In this document: positions 1-11,754 of the stretch, piece after piece
Layout: each line of letters begins with the position of its first letter
How positions within the stretch are numbered: the first letter of the stretch is position 1
Origin: Gnetum montanum
Lineage: Eukaryota; Streptophyta; Gnetopsida; Gnetales; Gnetaceae
Assembly (NCBI GenBank): GCA_015680685.1
Contig: MNCI01009146.1
Span: 489,881-553,880, forward strand
Length of the DNA: 64,000 nt
Reading direction: 5' to 3'
Position numbers and translations under genes: made by a program
The notes under the pieces: model-generated
Seen by the model: the letters and a program-made list of their open reading frames with translations, nothing else
The model's database searches: none
Told to the model about the DNA's origin: nothing

Positions 1-945
1 TTGGTGTCTTTTCCTTCATGATTTTAGATCATGAAGCCAAGGGAGCACACTTGATTGTGTTGTTGGCATAGTGGATGATTCCTACCCTTTTACAGAGTTT
101 TCAAATGAGGCATGAAAAGGGTAGGATTTTTCTTTCACATTCTTTTTCTTTAAAATGCTTCTCGATCTCAAAGTAGATTAGTTGTGAAAGGTTCACAGGA
201 AATCTCCTGCTTAGAGTGATGCATGCTCAAGAAGAAATGACAATCAGCTTGCTAGGTCTCATTGTTGAATTAAGGTGATAGGTCATAATTTTGAAATAGA
301 TACATTTCTCCAGTGTGAGCACCCTGTACTCCTTACAATCAACCTTATAACACCATTGAGTACACTCTTTTTGGCCTTAGGGTCACCTTTCATTGATAGT
401 TCTACCAACTATGTCCATATGTTAGGCAATCCCAATGCTTGTGCAATAGCCTTGGCCAAGTAGAACACTTGAATATCCTTGGTTTTGACTATGAACCCTA
501 GCCTTCTATTGCTGCAAAAGAGATATGTCTCTTCTATGTACCATTCTCCACTAGATGTGATGATTGGTTACATGGGAGAGGTTTGCAGTTATATTTTAAT
601 GTTTGCTGGAGCTTTCTCTAAAAATGGTCCAAAGTCTATTTCTTCAAGAACTGATCATTGAATCTTTCAAAACTTGATGATGTTAAGGCAAGCTTGATTC
701 AAGGTGACTTCAAGCCTTGGCATGGGTTCTAGCGCTTCCCCTTGCTATGATTATTCTATCAGCACTTTCTCTTTTGGAATTTGTTGAATAGATTCCACTT
801 CAGGCTCTTCACAAAGAGATCCCATTGCATGGGTTGCCTCTAGTGGTTTTTGGGCTTATTATTTTTGGCACCTTCTAGCTTTGGGCCATTTCTCTCTTTG
901 TTGAGACGGTTCTCCTTCTTGCGGGCATTTTGGTCTTGGTGCCAT
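1..945 (-). pseudogene. Additional ORF (aORF) of element A, N-terminal part
   Basis: Translating the minus strand from the ATG at 945 gives one continuous frame to the window edge (315 codons visible), interrupted only by scattered stop codons. It begins MAPRPKCPQEGEPSQ and later contains FGPFLEKAP, IITSSGEWYIEETYL and AIAQALGLP. The same blocks occur in the same order in the aORF of element B (MAPKPRC, FGPFLESAP, IITSSGEWYLGETYL, AIAQALGLP), so the two are homologous. It sits downstream of integrase, where Athila-type elements carry an envelope-like or additional ORF. The domain loosely resembles the plant mobile/'putative plant transposon protein' domains found in such ORFs (inference). No signal peptide or membrane segment is seen in this part. 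Confidence 0.75.
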
Positions 946-1384
946 CTATAATCACAATAAGAACATGGGTTAGTAATTGTTGTGTAACATGAAGCAATTG
1001 GGATACCTTTATCTCTTTAGGATAGTTACACATGACTAAGTTGTGATTATGGCTGATTTAATTACTCCAATTATTATTTTATTTATTTGTTATAATTAAT
1101 AAATCATCCTAGAGGTTGCCGAAAGGGTTAACTCTCGCAAAAATTGATGTTTGTATATTGTTAAGTTTACTAACCTTTTGGGGGAGTTAGAAAAATTTTC
1201 AAAAATTTTATTAGAAAGCTTAAGGTCTGCAGTCCCCACAATAAAGAGCTTACTTCCAATAACTGCGAGATCAAAAAACAAAGTAATTTGGACAAACGGT
1301 TGGGAAGTTAAGGGCTTTGGAATGTTTTGGGATTTCAAAGATGGCAAAACATCCTCATGTGTTATGAGGCAACTGACAAAAATT

Positions 1385-1491
1385 TCTAACTTAGCAGTGG
1401 TATATATAGGATTTTTGTGATGTGTTGATAAGGCCTCATTGATATGGTTGGCTATGTTGATGAGGCCTCATCGACGCAACTATTGATCATC
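1385..1491 (-). promoter_or_regulatory. LTR-like internal promoter upstream of the element A aORF
   Basis: A TATA-like CTATATATACC (minus strand, about 1,400-1,410) lies some 460 bases upstream of the aORF start. Just upstream of it (1,416-1,491) is sequence built of the same GATGAGGCCTCATCGAC-type palindromes as the U3 of this element's own LTR. The stretch tgttgataaggcctc at 1,422-1,436 recurs in the LTR near 10,236. There is no second polymerase, PBS or LTR boundary here, so it is not a normal LTR. Confidence 0.5.
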
Positions 1492-3072
1492 ATAAATGAT
1501 TCTTAACTTTGGTCAAACTTGTAAAATACAAAGAGTTTTTGAATGAAATTGGAGTCAAATGAAAGCTCAAAAGGCCAAGAATAGTATGAAAATATGAGAA
1601 GAGGGTGTTGGAGATCATAAATTTGGAAAAAAAATGAAGAAAAATGACTTAGGAGATGAATGGAATAAAAGGTTAAGGAGCACTAAGCAAATTACACAAT
1701 GAAATATGAAAAAGATAGGATTGTAGCAATGTATAAGATAAAGAACTCAACTAACTAAACCAAGAGCTATGCAAGCAGGTCCTCCCCATAGTAAGCTCAT
1801 GTCCTTGTTATCCTTGCCTAACCTCAACTAAGAAGTTTGTGGGCCCCATAGTTGACTAATGGTCATTTAAAGGTAAGAATTAACCAAAAATAATCTATTC
1901 AAGAATTCAAACACATCAGACCAAGACATAGAACATAACATAGAAGTTGGAAGTAAGGTGAGTTATGGCAGCATGGATGGATGATGGAGAAGGTGGAATG
2001 GAATTCTATATTAAGGTCATAAGAAGTCCCTTGTGGAATTTGTGTTTAAAATGACCTGAGAAGATCCATCCTTAGTCTAGACCAAAACCAGCCACTTTCA
2101 GTGACTTTGCAACACCACTGTAAGACTAGTCCACCAGCATGAGACATGAGAGTGCATCTACAAAACAACCACCATTTCATAAAGAGAAAAAAAAAAGAGA
2201 TTTAGGATGTGAAAGAGGACCTTAGTTAGGGGGGACCATTGGGCATGGATGCATGCTTTTCTAGTCCCATAACTAGTGCTTGTAGCCCATTTATTCGTCT
2301 AAGGGATGTGCTTTGAATTTCCATCATGTTTTTTTTCTCCTTTTTTTAAAAATGGAAACCACACCATGTAAAGACTTATTCATTTATTGTGTCTAAGGGG
2401 TGTGCTTTGAATTCTCATAGTTTTTTTTTTTTTTGAATTTTTGGATGGGAACCACACCATGCAAAGACTTTATTTAACTTCCTTTGAGTGATTGGAATGG
2501 AAGGGTAAGAAGTTCGTAAAAAAACCTCAAGAAATCAAGCAAGTAGAAGAGTATAAAGAGTATTAAGTCCCCTTGAATCCACATCCTTTACAAACCTTTG
2601 AATCTTTCCTAATTTCGGAACTACCAAGGTATTCAATTGATTAAAAGTTTCTTTAATGGAAGGGACTTCAAATTCCTAGAATAAGGAAAAACATAGAGTT
2701 TATTGGATGGACAGATGACATGGACTCACTACCTATTCCATGAAGAATAAATCATGTTATAGTCATCAGACATCAAAATTCAAAAATAGAAACCATACAT
2801 CGATAATCATAACATTAAGCATAAACCATCATTAGTAAACAACAATAGTGGCACGATGTCTTGTGGTAATAAAGCAATTTTATTAGCAAAAATGAGGAAA
2901 TATAACACTTGAACAAAAAAAAACAAAGTAAAATATATAAGAAAGTGTAAAATAACCAAGAAAGGTTCAAAGGTATTAATGATGGCATAAAATTAGAAAA
3001 ATCTAAAAATCAAAAATGTGGAAAACAAAAGATAGAAAAATTGAGAAGCCATATGGATTGTTAGCATGAATG
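1492..3072 (-). other. Noncoding region between pol and aORF of element A
   Basis: No ORF is supported here. It aligns by eye with 32,020-33,526 of element B and 50,720-51,850 of element C (shared blocks include ggtcctccccatagtag, tagtgacttcgca-like text and accacaccatg). At 2,300-2,470 a module of about 90 bases, gtgctttgaatt / long T run / accacaccatgcaaagac, is present twice in tandem. Confidence 0.6.
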
Positions 3073-3084
3073 GCCATCTCCCCT
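3073..3084 (-). promoter_or_regulatory. Polypurine-tract-like site at the end of element A pol
   Basis: The minus strand reads cttagtcataggggagatgg across here. The extended motif TTAGTCAT followed by a G run is the one found directly next to the 3' LTRs of elements B and C, so this is a second, internal copy. Confidence 0.5.
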
Positions 3085-4465
3085 ATGACTAAGTTGGAAG
3101 GAGGAGATCCAAAAAATGGAACGTGGTTTTCCATCCATCAAGGTGGTAGTTACACTAGCTTATCTTAGCTCTAGGAAAGGTTTTATTTGTTGGATTTGGC
3201 CAACTACTTTTTATTTGGGCTTTCAGGATTGTAGATCAACATGGCCCTAGAGGAAAAGGTTTGATCAATTATATAAGATCCCTTCCATAATGTTTGAAAT
3301 TTTTCCTTCTAGGGTACATGTGTGCAGTTCTAACAGAGGAACTTATCTCCTGGTTAAAGTTTTAACTTTCATATTTTTAAGTCATAAGATTCCTTGTTGA
3401 ATGCATTGTGCATCTCATTCAAAGATAGGGACACTAATCAATGTTCATCTAGCCCATTCAGGTTGATCAATCTTTCTTTTTGTGCTAGAATTAGGTTAAG
3501 ATTCAAATCATAGGCTGTTGAGAGTGTACGGAGCTCAAATTGAATCGGGAGTGTTGGAAGTTTTCCATACACCAACTCATAGGAAGAATAGCCAATAGGA
3601 AGTTTCCATGTTGAACAATAAGCCCAGAGGACATTATTAAGTTTTGTACTCTAATATTTCCTATATTTGCTAATGGTTCATGTTATTATTTTTGTGATCT
3701 CCTGGTTGCTTACCTCTTCTTGACCATTGGCTTGGGGGTAATAGGGTGTTGTTAATTTATGTTCAGCCCCCAAGCATTGCATTAACTTTCTAAAAGTGGC
3801 ACCTATGAAATGAGTTCCATTGTTAGAAATTAGTGAATGTGACACCCCAAACCTATTTATAATATTTTTTTGTATAAATCTAGTAGTAATGGATGATGTA
3901 CAATCAGTAACGGCTACTGCTTCTGCCCATTTTGTGCAATAGTTAACTGCTACAAGAATATATGTCTTTCCATTGGACATCTGTGTGATGGGACCCATGA
4001 AGTTAATGCCCCATATGTCAAAAGGTTCTAGTGATTCAATCCACTGTTTAGGACCTTCCACGCAAGCAGTCATCCTCCCATCTCATGACAACATTCACAA
4101 GATTTGACAAACTGGTGGGCATCCCTAAAGCTTGTAGGCCAATAATATCCTACCATCAAGATTTTTATAGTTGTGTGTCTCCCTACATAGTGGCCTTCGT
4201 AAGGCTCTTCATGAGTATTCTGGAGAATGCACAGTTGATCTTTGTCAAGGACACACCAAGAAATCAAGCCATTAACGCACACCTTGTAAAGGTATCCATT
4301 AATTTCTATAAAGTATTTGGCCTCATGAAGAAATTGTTGCTTTTTTTTGAAGTCAATATCTTATGGCATCTCCTAAGTGAGAAGATAGCTGAGGATGCCA
4401 TTATACCATGTTGTTTCTATGGGCGTTTGGTTATTTATCGCTCCTGTAAAGAGAAGTTCATCTAA
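3073..4465 (-). pseudogene. Integrase of element A (broken)
   Basis: Inserts element cDNA in intact relatives. Seen on the minus strand: an H2C2 zinc-binding part (about 4,085-4,282; HEEPYEGHYVGRH then CECCHEMGG), then the catalytic core (3,678-4,073) with GINFMGP, ISNNGTHFIGATF and ANGQEEVSNQEI. In the family the first two of these carry the catalytic Asp residues (GIDFMGP, ISDNGTHF). Here both Asp codons read Asn, as expected from G-to-A decay. Only the Glu of the DDE triad survives. The C-terminal part continues with stops to about 3,073 and ends at a polypurine-like tract. Not functional. Confidence 0.85.
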
Positions 4466-5030
4466 AAACTAATCAAAGAGAAGGCTCTCCTCCTCTTTAT
4501 TATCCCATCTTAAGTGAGAGAGGTGGTCAATGATCACATTATTGGTCCCTTTTTGATCTACCATTGTGAGATCAAATTCTTGCAAGATCAGAAGTCATTG
4601 TATCAAACAAGGGCTCACCATTGGCTTGTTCATGAGGAAGCAGATTGCACTATGGTCTGTGTGCACAAATACCTTGTAGCCAAGCGTATAGTGCCTAAAC
4701 TTTTCAAGAGCATACACCACGACCATTAGTTCTTTTTCTATGCTGGTGTAATTTAACTGTGCTCCCACAAAGTTTCAGATCATGCAATGGATGTAATATG
4801 GGCATTTTTTATCATCCATCTATATGAGCATTGCTCCCAAGGCATAGTTAGATGCATCCGTCATGATGTGGAAAGGTCTAGACCAGTCTAGTGCTCATAA
4901 GATTGGTATTTCTATGAGTTTTTCCTTTAACTATTGGAATGCATGTTTAAATTCCTTGGTCTAGATAAAAGGTGCATCTTTCTTTGTAAGCTCTACCAAC
5001 AGTTTTTCATTCTTAGAGAAATTATCTATG
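4466..5030 (-). pseudogene. RNase H of element A (broken)
   Basis: Degrades the RNA of the RNA-DNA hybrid in intact relatives. The minus strand encodes HIMTDASNYALGAML, QLNYTSIEKEL and HTDHSAICFLMNKP, which are the three acidic-residue blocks of the Athila-type RNase H, in order. The first Asp (TDASNYA) is kept here, while it is changed in element C. Frameshifts and stops separate the blocks. It follows RT directly and precedes integrase. Confidence 0.8.
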
Positions 5031-6010
5031 AATCACCGGTAGTAGCTAGTATGTCTAAGGAATGAACAACATCTTTAACAATCTCTGGCTAGTGTGTTAT
5101 TCCTTAGATGACCTTTATCTTTTCTAGGTCTACTAAAATCCTTGCATGAGTGATTCTATGCCCCAGTACAATGGCTTCTTGGACCATGAGATGGCTCTTT
5201 TGCCAATTGAGCTACAGACTTGTTTTAACACATCTCTTCAGTACTTACTCAAGGCAATCCAAGGCTTGCTCAAATGTAGCTCCATAGGTGGAAAAGTCAT
5301 CCATGAAGACTTCCACACCATTACCAATCTACTATTGGAAAATACTAAGGACCAAGTGTTGAAATGTTGCAAGGACATTGCATAGACCGAATGGCATCTT
5401 ACAATATGCAAAAGTCTCCCAGGGGCTCATGAATGTTGTATTGGCCTAATCTTCTAGAGCAATTTGGATTTGGTTCTAGCCACTATAACCATCCAAGAAG
5501 CTATAATAACAATGCCTAAATATGGTGTCCAACACTTGATCCACAAATGACAATGGAAAATGATCTTTAAATGTTGCCAGATTCAACAACCTAAAGTCAA
5601 TGCAAACCTACCATTTGCCAACTTTCTTTAGCACGATTACTAGTGGGCTAACCCACTCATTATCTGTGATGGGATAGGTGAACCCTACCTTGAGGATTTG
5701 TTCAATTTCCTCCTTAACTATCTACTTCAATTTAGGATTTAGCTTCCTCTGTGGCTACCTTCTAGGCTTCATTGCCAAGTTAGTGTAAATATAATGCTAG
5801 CATATCTTTGGATCAATTCTAGTTAACTTAAGATATAACTAAGCAAAGGTTGTTGGTCATTTGTTAACTACCTTTAACAACCTTTTTTTTTAAGAGAAAA
5901 TTTGACATTAATTATGACCAGTTTACCATTGTTTAAAAATGCATATTCTATGCTGATCGGTAAAGGTTTTAGCTTTAGGGGCTCTTGCTTGAAGTTATCA
6001 GGGATTTTCA
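5031..6010 (-). pseudogene. Reverse transcriptase of element A (broken)
   Basis: The minus strand, read in pieces, matches the RT of element C. The FMDDF catalytic block (gtcatccatgaagacttcc on the plus strand, about 5,297-5,315) is kept, preceded by the palm blocks near 5,400-5,680 (a fingers/palm stretch with QMPFGL-like and CIDF-like remnants). Many stop codons and small indels are present. Not functional. Confidence 0.75.
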
Positions 6011-6221
6011 ACTCTCCCTAATAGGTATCATCATCCTCATAAGAGAGTTGGGAATGAACTTGTTCAAGTTTATCCATGCCTTCAAAATAAGCAAATGTTA
6101 GGCTCTTCGTTGGTTCCATGCATAATGTGCTACTATTTGAGTTAGCTATCAACGACTAGGTGCCCTCCTGTTTTGTGGCTGCTACATAGAAACACCTTTG
6201 AATATTGATTTCTTGTGCACA

Positions 6222-6760
6222 CTAATTGCATGCTTTAATGTATGTACTTTTGATAGACCAAATCTTTTGCATCCAATTGCACCTGTTATCACTGTACATG
6301 ATGCATGGAATATGCTTATTCTTTATCTTGTCCAATTCATTTTGCTTGGATATTTCTAGAGAGAGGTCCCTTATGCCCATACGTGCTTCGATTGTGCTTA
6401 ACCAAGCTCTTCCCATAATGATGGGAAAGTCACTTTTGCAGTTTTCAACCTTGATCACAAAAAAAATAGTAGGATAGGACCATCCACAAACTATGGTCAA
6501 AATGTCCTCTACTAATCCTAGAGGGATAGTAATTGATTAATTTTCCAATTCTAGATGGATGTTGCTCTTCTTGAGAGGTGGTATGTTTCAAGCCTTGTAC
6601 ATGTCATGGGAGATGAGATTAACTCTGAAACTAGAGTCAAGAAGAGCCTTACATGGCTCATGTCTAGCGATCTATAGGTAAATGAGTGGACTTCCTAGGT
6701 GTGATCTTTGATGGAAATATTGCCAACTTTGATCTAGTTAGAAACAGCATAAGTTAGCAT
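6222..6760 (-). pseudogene. Aspartic protease of element A (broken)
   Basis: Cleaves the gag-pol polyprotein in intact relatives. The minus strand carries an ALLDS active-site remnant (near 6,640), then VNLISHDMYKA, PLGLVEDI, VCGWSYP and DFPIIMGRAWLSTIEA (6,222-6,500), a retropepsin with its flap and the typical LGRxWL-like C-terminal helix (here MGRAWL). Same blocks as in elements B, C and D. In-frame stops disable it. Confidence 0.8.
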
Positions 6761-9215
6761 CACAGTGCGAATTTGAGGCAGTAGTTTGTTTGAAGGGCAC
6801 TCGAAAGTATTTGATGCAAAGGATGAGGGTATTGGAGATGCAAGAAAATCAATTGTACTAGGTTGTGAGGGTTGGAGAGGACTACTGGGTCAAAAGAAGA
6901 ATCTTTTTTTGGATCAATTGTTTGAACCACCTTACTAGAAAGCTAATTATAAATGTACAACCCTCATAGCATTTTGTTGTTGTGGCTATGGAGGAATCTC
7001 ACTTTGCATGGATGGAGCAGAAGGTAACTAAGTTGAAGGTATAGGTGTGTGTGCAGATGGATGAAAAGGGTGGTATGGATATGGATATGGCTTTTCCCCT
7101 TGAGTAGATGGTAAATGTGTTCAGTGGTATTCTAGAGGGTAATAGTGATGCTGAAATGCAGTATGACTTGCAAAACTTCCTAGAGAGATGTGTTGCAAAA
7201 CATAGTACCTATATGGATCTGGTTGCCTATAAGGGTATTGTTGCCTTAGTAGTGGCATTCCCCACAATTTTGGTTGGTACCATTGTTGGTATTGTTCATA
7301 AGGTTGTGGAGGAGCTTCACTTGGGTAGTAAGCTTATTTTTTTTGGTGGAACTGCCTTGGATTGCCTTGAGGATATGGCAATCGTCTAGGTGCTTACATA
7401 TGTGCTAGTCGAGGATTCAATGCATACACCCCAGACTCTTGTAAGTATAACACCATAGGGCAACAATCATTTGGATGTTTGTATTAACAAATGTGACAAT
7501 CAGTTTCATTATTAGAGTTGGTTTTCACAACTTCCTATATAGCCACAGCTTTGCCCTTACCTCTTTGATAAGCATGTTTAGTTTCTTTTTTTCTCCTATC
7601 ATTATGATCAGTATTTTTCTCTTTGGATTTTTTAGTGATATTTATAGTAGTTAAAAATTTTTCATCTAAAAAGTCCCATAATTTATCAACCTTTGCCAAA
7701 ATATCATAAATAGATTTTTGGATGGGCAAGGTTTTCCTATTCACCACTTCATTGAGTAGTGACTCCTCCTCATCATAAAATTAGACCTCCCATTTTCTGA
7801 TGGAAGGGTTCCTATTATACTCTTCTACACTTTCCCTTTTTTGTAACTCCACTTTTTCTTTTGTTACCTGCTCAATTAGCCTTTGGATTTGATGAGCTCT
7901 CACTTTAGAAAATCTCCCTTGGGTATACACCCCAAGAGTTCTTCTAGTTTTTGCTTTGAGCCCATCTATAATGTGGCGAAGTTGTTTCCTCTGAGAATAT
8001 CCATGGCTAGGGCATTGGTGTAAGAGTGAATAGTATCTACCCATGGTAGCATCCAAGGGTTCATGCATTCCATGTTTCTAGCCTTGGATTTGCCTTCTCA
8101 ATTCAAACACTTTAGAGTACGTCTAGTATTTGTCATTAAACAACTCTAACATGGTACTCCATCAGTGAATGGACTTTAGCTCCAAGGACTAGTATCAGCT
8201 TTTAGCTTCCTTGATTAGTATGCTAGGGAAGAGCTTGAGTTTCTGTCATTCATTTTTTATGTTCTATAAGGAATAGGCATCATGGAAAGCTTGTAGATGT
8301 GTCTATGAATTAGAGTTGTATCCCCACTCAAATCTTAGGATATTATTCATGTCTAAGCACTTGATCTTGCTGTCTTTCATATGCTTGGATGGAATTCTAA
8401 TTTCCTCTACAATGTTGAGCATGCTTCGAGTTGCCAACAAAGGTTCATCATCATCACTACGTCAATGATGGTTTTGGCCACCCCTTGAGTCTTGGTGGCC
8501 TTTATAGTCATTGTTGTCTTGTTAATCACCTTCATCAAGATTATTCTGACAGTGGCTTCTATGAGAATTAATAGATGAAGAGGAATGTTTAGAATTAGAT
8601 GAAGAGGATGGAGAGGAAGGTGGACCATCACTACCACCATGGTGCCTACCACCACTTTTTTGCTCATTACGACAACCATCCTTAGATTCCTTGCTATTAT
8701 GATGTTTGCCCAAGTCCCTACCTTGACTATCACTTTTTCCTTAACCTAGTTTATGAATAGTGGATTGTAGGTTCAGGGTCACACCCTCATTATGAATAAT
8801 AGGGGATGAAGAATCTTCATGTTAAGAACCTTCAAAGGGAGGATCCTCATTTTCATCCTGATCTAGTAGGAATAAGAAATTAGTGAAATGTTTTGCCCTC
8901 ATAGCCTCATGGTGCTTCTCTTGATGTCAATCTCATTTGTATTGTGTTTTAGTGGGATAGTAGTTTTGAGTATCATAACCATTCATAACATATTCCTCAT
9001 GAAGATATGCAATGCCCAACTTTTTAAGGGTTTGAAACAACATCCTAGGCATAGATCAATCAAGGAGTAAGACGATGTTTCCCTCCATATCATGCCATCG
9101 CAGTTGTTCATCCCAATGTAGGATGAAGGTGAAGTCTAGTACATACTCATATGGATGAGTATATACCACTTTACACACCTATGGAATTGACAGTTTGACA
9201 TCGTCATGCATATGG
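6761..9215 (-). pseudogene. Gag of element A (broken)
   Basis: The minus strand holds, from the N-terminus: YTHPYEYVLDF-like start region (9,120-9,215), a Ser/His/Arg-rich low-complexity segment (8,522-8,713; GGRHHGGSDGPPSSPSSSS), the capsid-type retrotransposon gag domain (7,781-8,330; HEPLDATMGRYYSLLHQCPSHGYS), a Lys/Glu-rich helical region (7,535-7,747), a zinc-knuckle-like CHIC..KHPNDCCP (about 7,460-7,500) and a Pro/Gln-rich tail. The zinc knuckle spacing is CX2CX3HX3C, shorter than the usual CX2CX4HX4C. Frame broken by stops. Confidence 0.75.
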
Positions 9216-9360
9216 GAAGAAGAAGAGATTTTGAAAAATAAATAAAATTACTACTGTGCTTAGTAGTTTATAGGTCATTAAGAGTGATGTTGACCTTGAG
9301 TTCGTATAACAATATAAATAATATTCACTAATCCTAGATATGCACATTTTAACAAACAAA

Positions 9361-9379
9361 GTCCCTGAAAATAGTGCCA
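9361..9379 (-). other. Primer binding site, tRNA-Asp type (element A)
   Basis: Directly inside the 5' LTR with a one-base spacer, the minus strand reads TGGCACTATTTTCAGGGAC, a decayed version of the tRNA-Asp 3'-end complement (TGGCGCCGTTGCCGGGGA) used by Athila elements. Confidence 0.6.
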
Positions 9380-9380
9380 A

Positions 9381-10326
9381 TGATGAGCAGTGAGATACCC
9401 CTATGACCAACCATACAAATCACAAAGCGTTCACGCATGATCTAGTTGAATTCCATGCACGTTATAGTTTCTAGTGCACTAGTCTTCTAGGAAGTGAATC
9501 TTACCTTAAGGGCAATTGTTTTCTTCCCAATTACACTTGTGACATACACTGGTATGGTTAAGTGTAATTGAGACATATGATTTTTATCATTTTGTATTTT
9601 TATGGTTTGGTATTTAAAGGAAGATAAAGTAATTGGATTAATTAATTTAATTTAACTAGTAAACTAGTATCTAACTAGTCCTAACATAAGCATTTAGTCC
9701 AACTTTTCGTACACATCCTGAACCCATGTATCCACTGCTAGGTGACCAGGTGCTATGCTACTAGGTGTACCAAGTACTAACACTACTAGGACTACCAAGT
9801 GAATACATGTTATGCTTGAAGTGGTCATACTTATGTGTTTAATCTATCTCATTTATCTTGCTTAATTACTTCATTAACTTAATTACTAAAAAAAATTTAA
9901 TAAATAATTGAAGATATTTAATAAATCATTGAAAACATTTAATGCATAAATGAAATATTTAATCTATCCAGAATGCTACAAGAATTATCAGAAAGCTCAT
10001 CTTTATTGCTGCACACACTGTCATACTTAGGTACAACAATGCTTGAATAAACATCTATACACTTAATGACTCCTACTATGCATTCTCAGAAGAAAAATTC
10101 TAACTCTCAAATGAACAAATTGTAAGAGCTTCGCTACTATTGAAATTCTATTGCCATAAATGCAACTAGTAGGTACGGATCTATAGCCAACATATAGACA
10201 TTGCATTGATAGGGCTTCATCGATGCATGATACGATGTGTTGATAAGGCCTCGTTGATGAGGCCCAGTCGATGAGGCCACGTTGATGAGGCCTCATTGAT
10301 GCAGCTGATAAAACTGCAACTCATCA
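9381..10326 (-). repeat. 5' LTR of element A
   Basis: Starts TGATGAG and ends CATCA on the plus strand (TG...CA ends), 946 bases. The inner edge is fixed by the adjacent PBS. The first 60 bases match the LTRs of element B (tgatgagtgatgaggtacccctatgcccaacca-like). U3 (10,200-10,310) consists of repeated palindromic GATGAGGCCTCATCGA-like units. Confidence 0.8.
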
Positions 10327-10329
10327 CTT

Positions 10330-11450
10330 ACCTTAAATGATATCAACGTTATAGCCTAGATTGCAAGCTATGAATCCTTCTAAGGCTAGGAAACTATTTT
10401 TTATTAGGGTTCCTCCACCTTCAACAAGAAAAACCATAATAACCTATCATTAAAGTCCACCTATAGTGGCCAACAACTTAGCGATTAGCAAGAAATCATC
10501 ATCATAATGGTAATGAAAACAATCTATCACCAAATGAACAACTAAGCTTACTAATGGTAGCTAACAACAAAAGGATTTGAAACAAGTTAACCTATCAAAG
10601 CCTACACCAAGGTTAGCTACACCCATGAACAAGGGGCCCAACACACATACATCAAAAAATGAGCCAAAACTCCTAGGAATGATGGAGGAAATTAAAACCA
10701 CCAAGGTTGAAATATCACACACCAAGGGAAAGAATTTCCTTGCAACCATGGAATGAGCCAAATGGTCTCTTAAATAAAAGAACACATCATTGAGCCTATA
10801 TGAGCTGATCATGAATTCTCTTGCTTACAGAGATACACTAGCTCAACTTTTGACTTCTATTCCTATGAGAGAAGACATGCCCATCAACAGAGATTCAATC
10901 AACTTGCTCATTGAGTAAGCTTCACTTAGGAAAAATGGGCATCAAACTATACTTAACTTTCTTAACAATGAGATGAAGATTAACTCATGAAATAGAGAAG
11001 TGCTATCTACTCCTCTCCTCATTACCATACATGTTGGCAAGTATAAGGTTCATCGTGTATGATGGGATAGTAGCCAACATGATACCATACACCATTATTG
11101 AGAAACAAGGCTTAACCAAGAACATTTAACAAACCTCTACATCTGCACTCTAGTCATTAAACAAATCATGAGTAGTAGTTCAATGTTCTATCTCCTTGGA
11201 ATTCATAGCCAGAGAATAGTTTTCTACATTCGTCAACTTTCTAGTAGTCAAAGAGACAGCTGGTTTCAACTTAATCCTAGGAAGGCCATGGTTAATGAAG
11301 CTTCAGGCAGTGTCATCTCCTATAAATCATGAGATTCACCTATCATATTAGGGTGAAAAAATTGTCATTCATGGGGACAATGTATTAGTACCATTGATTA
11401 ACTATGTCAACATTGACTAATGTTCGAAGGTGGAGTTTCAAGAAGAAACT
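10330..11450 (+). pseudogene. Gypsy-type protease/gag-pol fragment
   Basis: In the plus-strand frame around 11,210-11,420 the text VVKETAGFNLILGRPWL, then GEKIVIHGDN, is seen. LGRPWL is the conserved block after the aspartic protease active site of plant Ty3/gypsy polyproteins. Upstream frames (10,880-11,200) contain short protein-like stretches with stops. No LTR was found near it. It is a different family from elements A-D, whose block reads MGRAWL. A short isolated relic. Confidence 0.5.
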
Positions 11451-11754
11451 CTTGGTACTCAGACTTGGGCCAACAATAAGAATACCAATGATGCTAGCAA
11501 TACCAACTTTACAACATGGGGTGACCAACAAAAATTCCTACAACTTATGTTAAATAATAAATATAGTGACCACATAATTGTACAAAAGGAATTCTATGAT
11601 CTATCAAAGATCAAACAACAAGTTGATAGTAAACATCCTATCCCTTCTTTTGTCAATAGTTGTTTGTTCACCTTCATAACCTTATATCAAGTTTCATTGC
11701 TTATTTTATCCTTATATGATCTTTTGAGGTCATCCCATATTTGCTAGATAGGTG

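Larger units (their letters stand above)
1..10326 (-). mobile_element. Athila/Tat-like Ty3-gypsy retrotransposon, element A (3' end outside window)
   Basis: Seen: on the minus strand, in sense order, a 5' LTR (9,381-10,326), a tRNA-Asp-type PBS, gag, protease, RT, RNase H and integrase relics, a polypurine-like tract at the end of pol, a noncoding stretch, an LTR-like internal promoter and the N-terminal part of an additional ORF that runs off the left edge. The order protease-RT-RNase H-integrase is that of Ty3/gypsy. The RNase H wording and PBS are those of Athila-type elements. The frame is broken by many stops, so this is a dead copy. The 3' LTR, and therefore the TSD, lie outside the window. 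Sequence just right of the 5' LTR is cttac. Confidence 0.85.

Noticed and set aside
1-1491. Region first read as the 3' LTR of element A
   Set aside because: The sequence left of 960 is the aORF N-terminus, matching 31,417 leftwards in element B, and no PPT or TG...CA boundary is present; it is an LTR-like internal promoter instead.
4085-4465. 126-codon plus-strand ORF
   Set aside because: Shadow of the minus-strand integrase/RNase H junction of element A.
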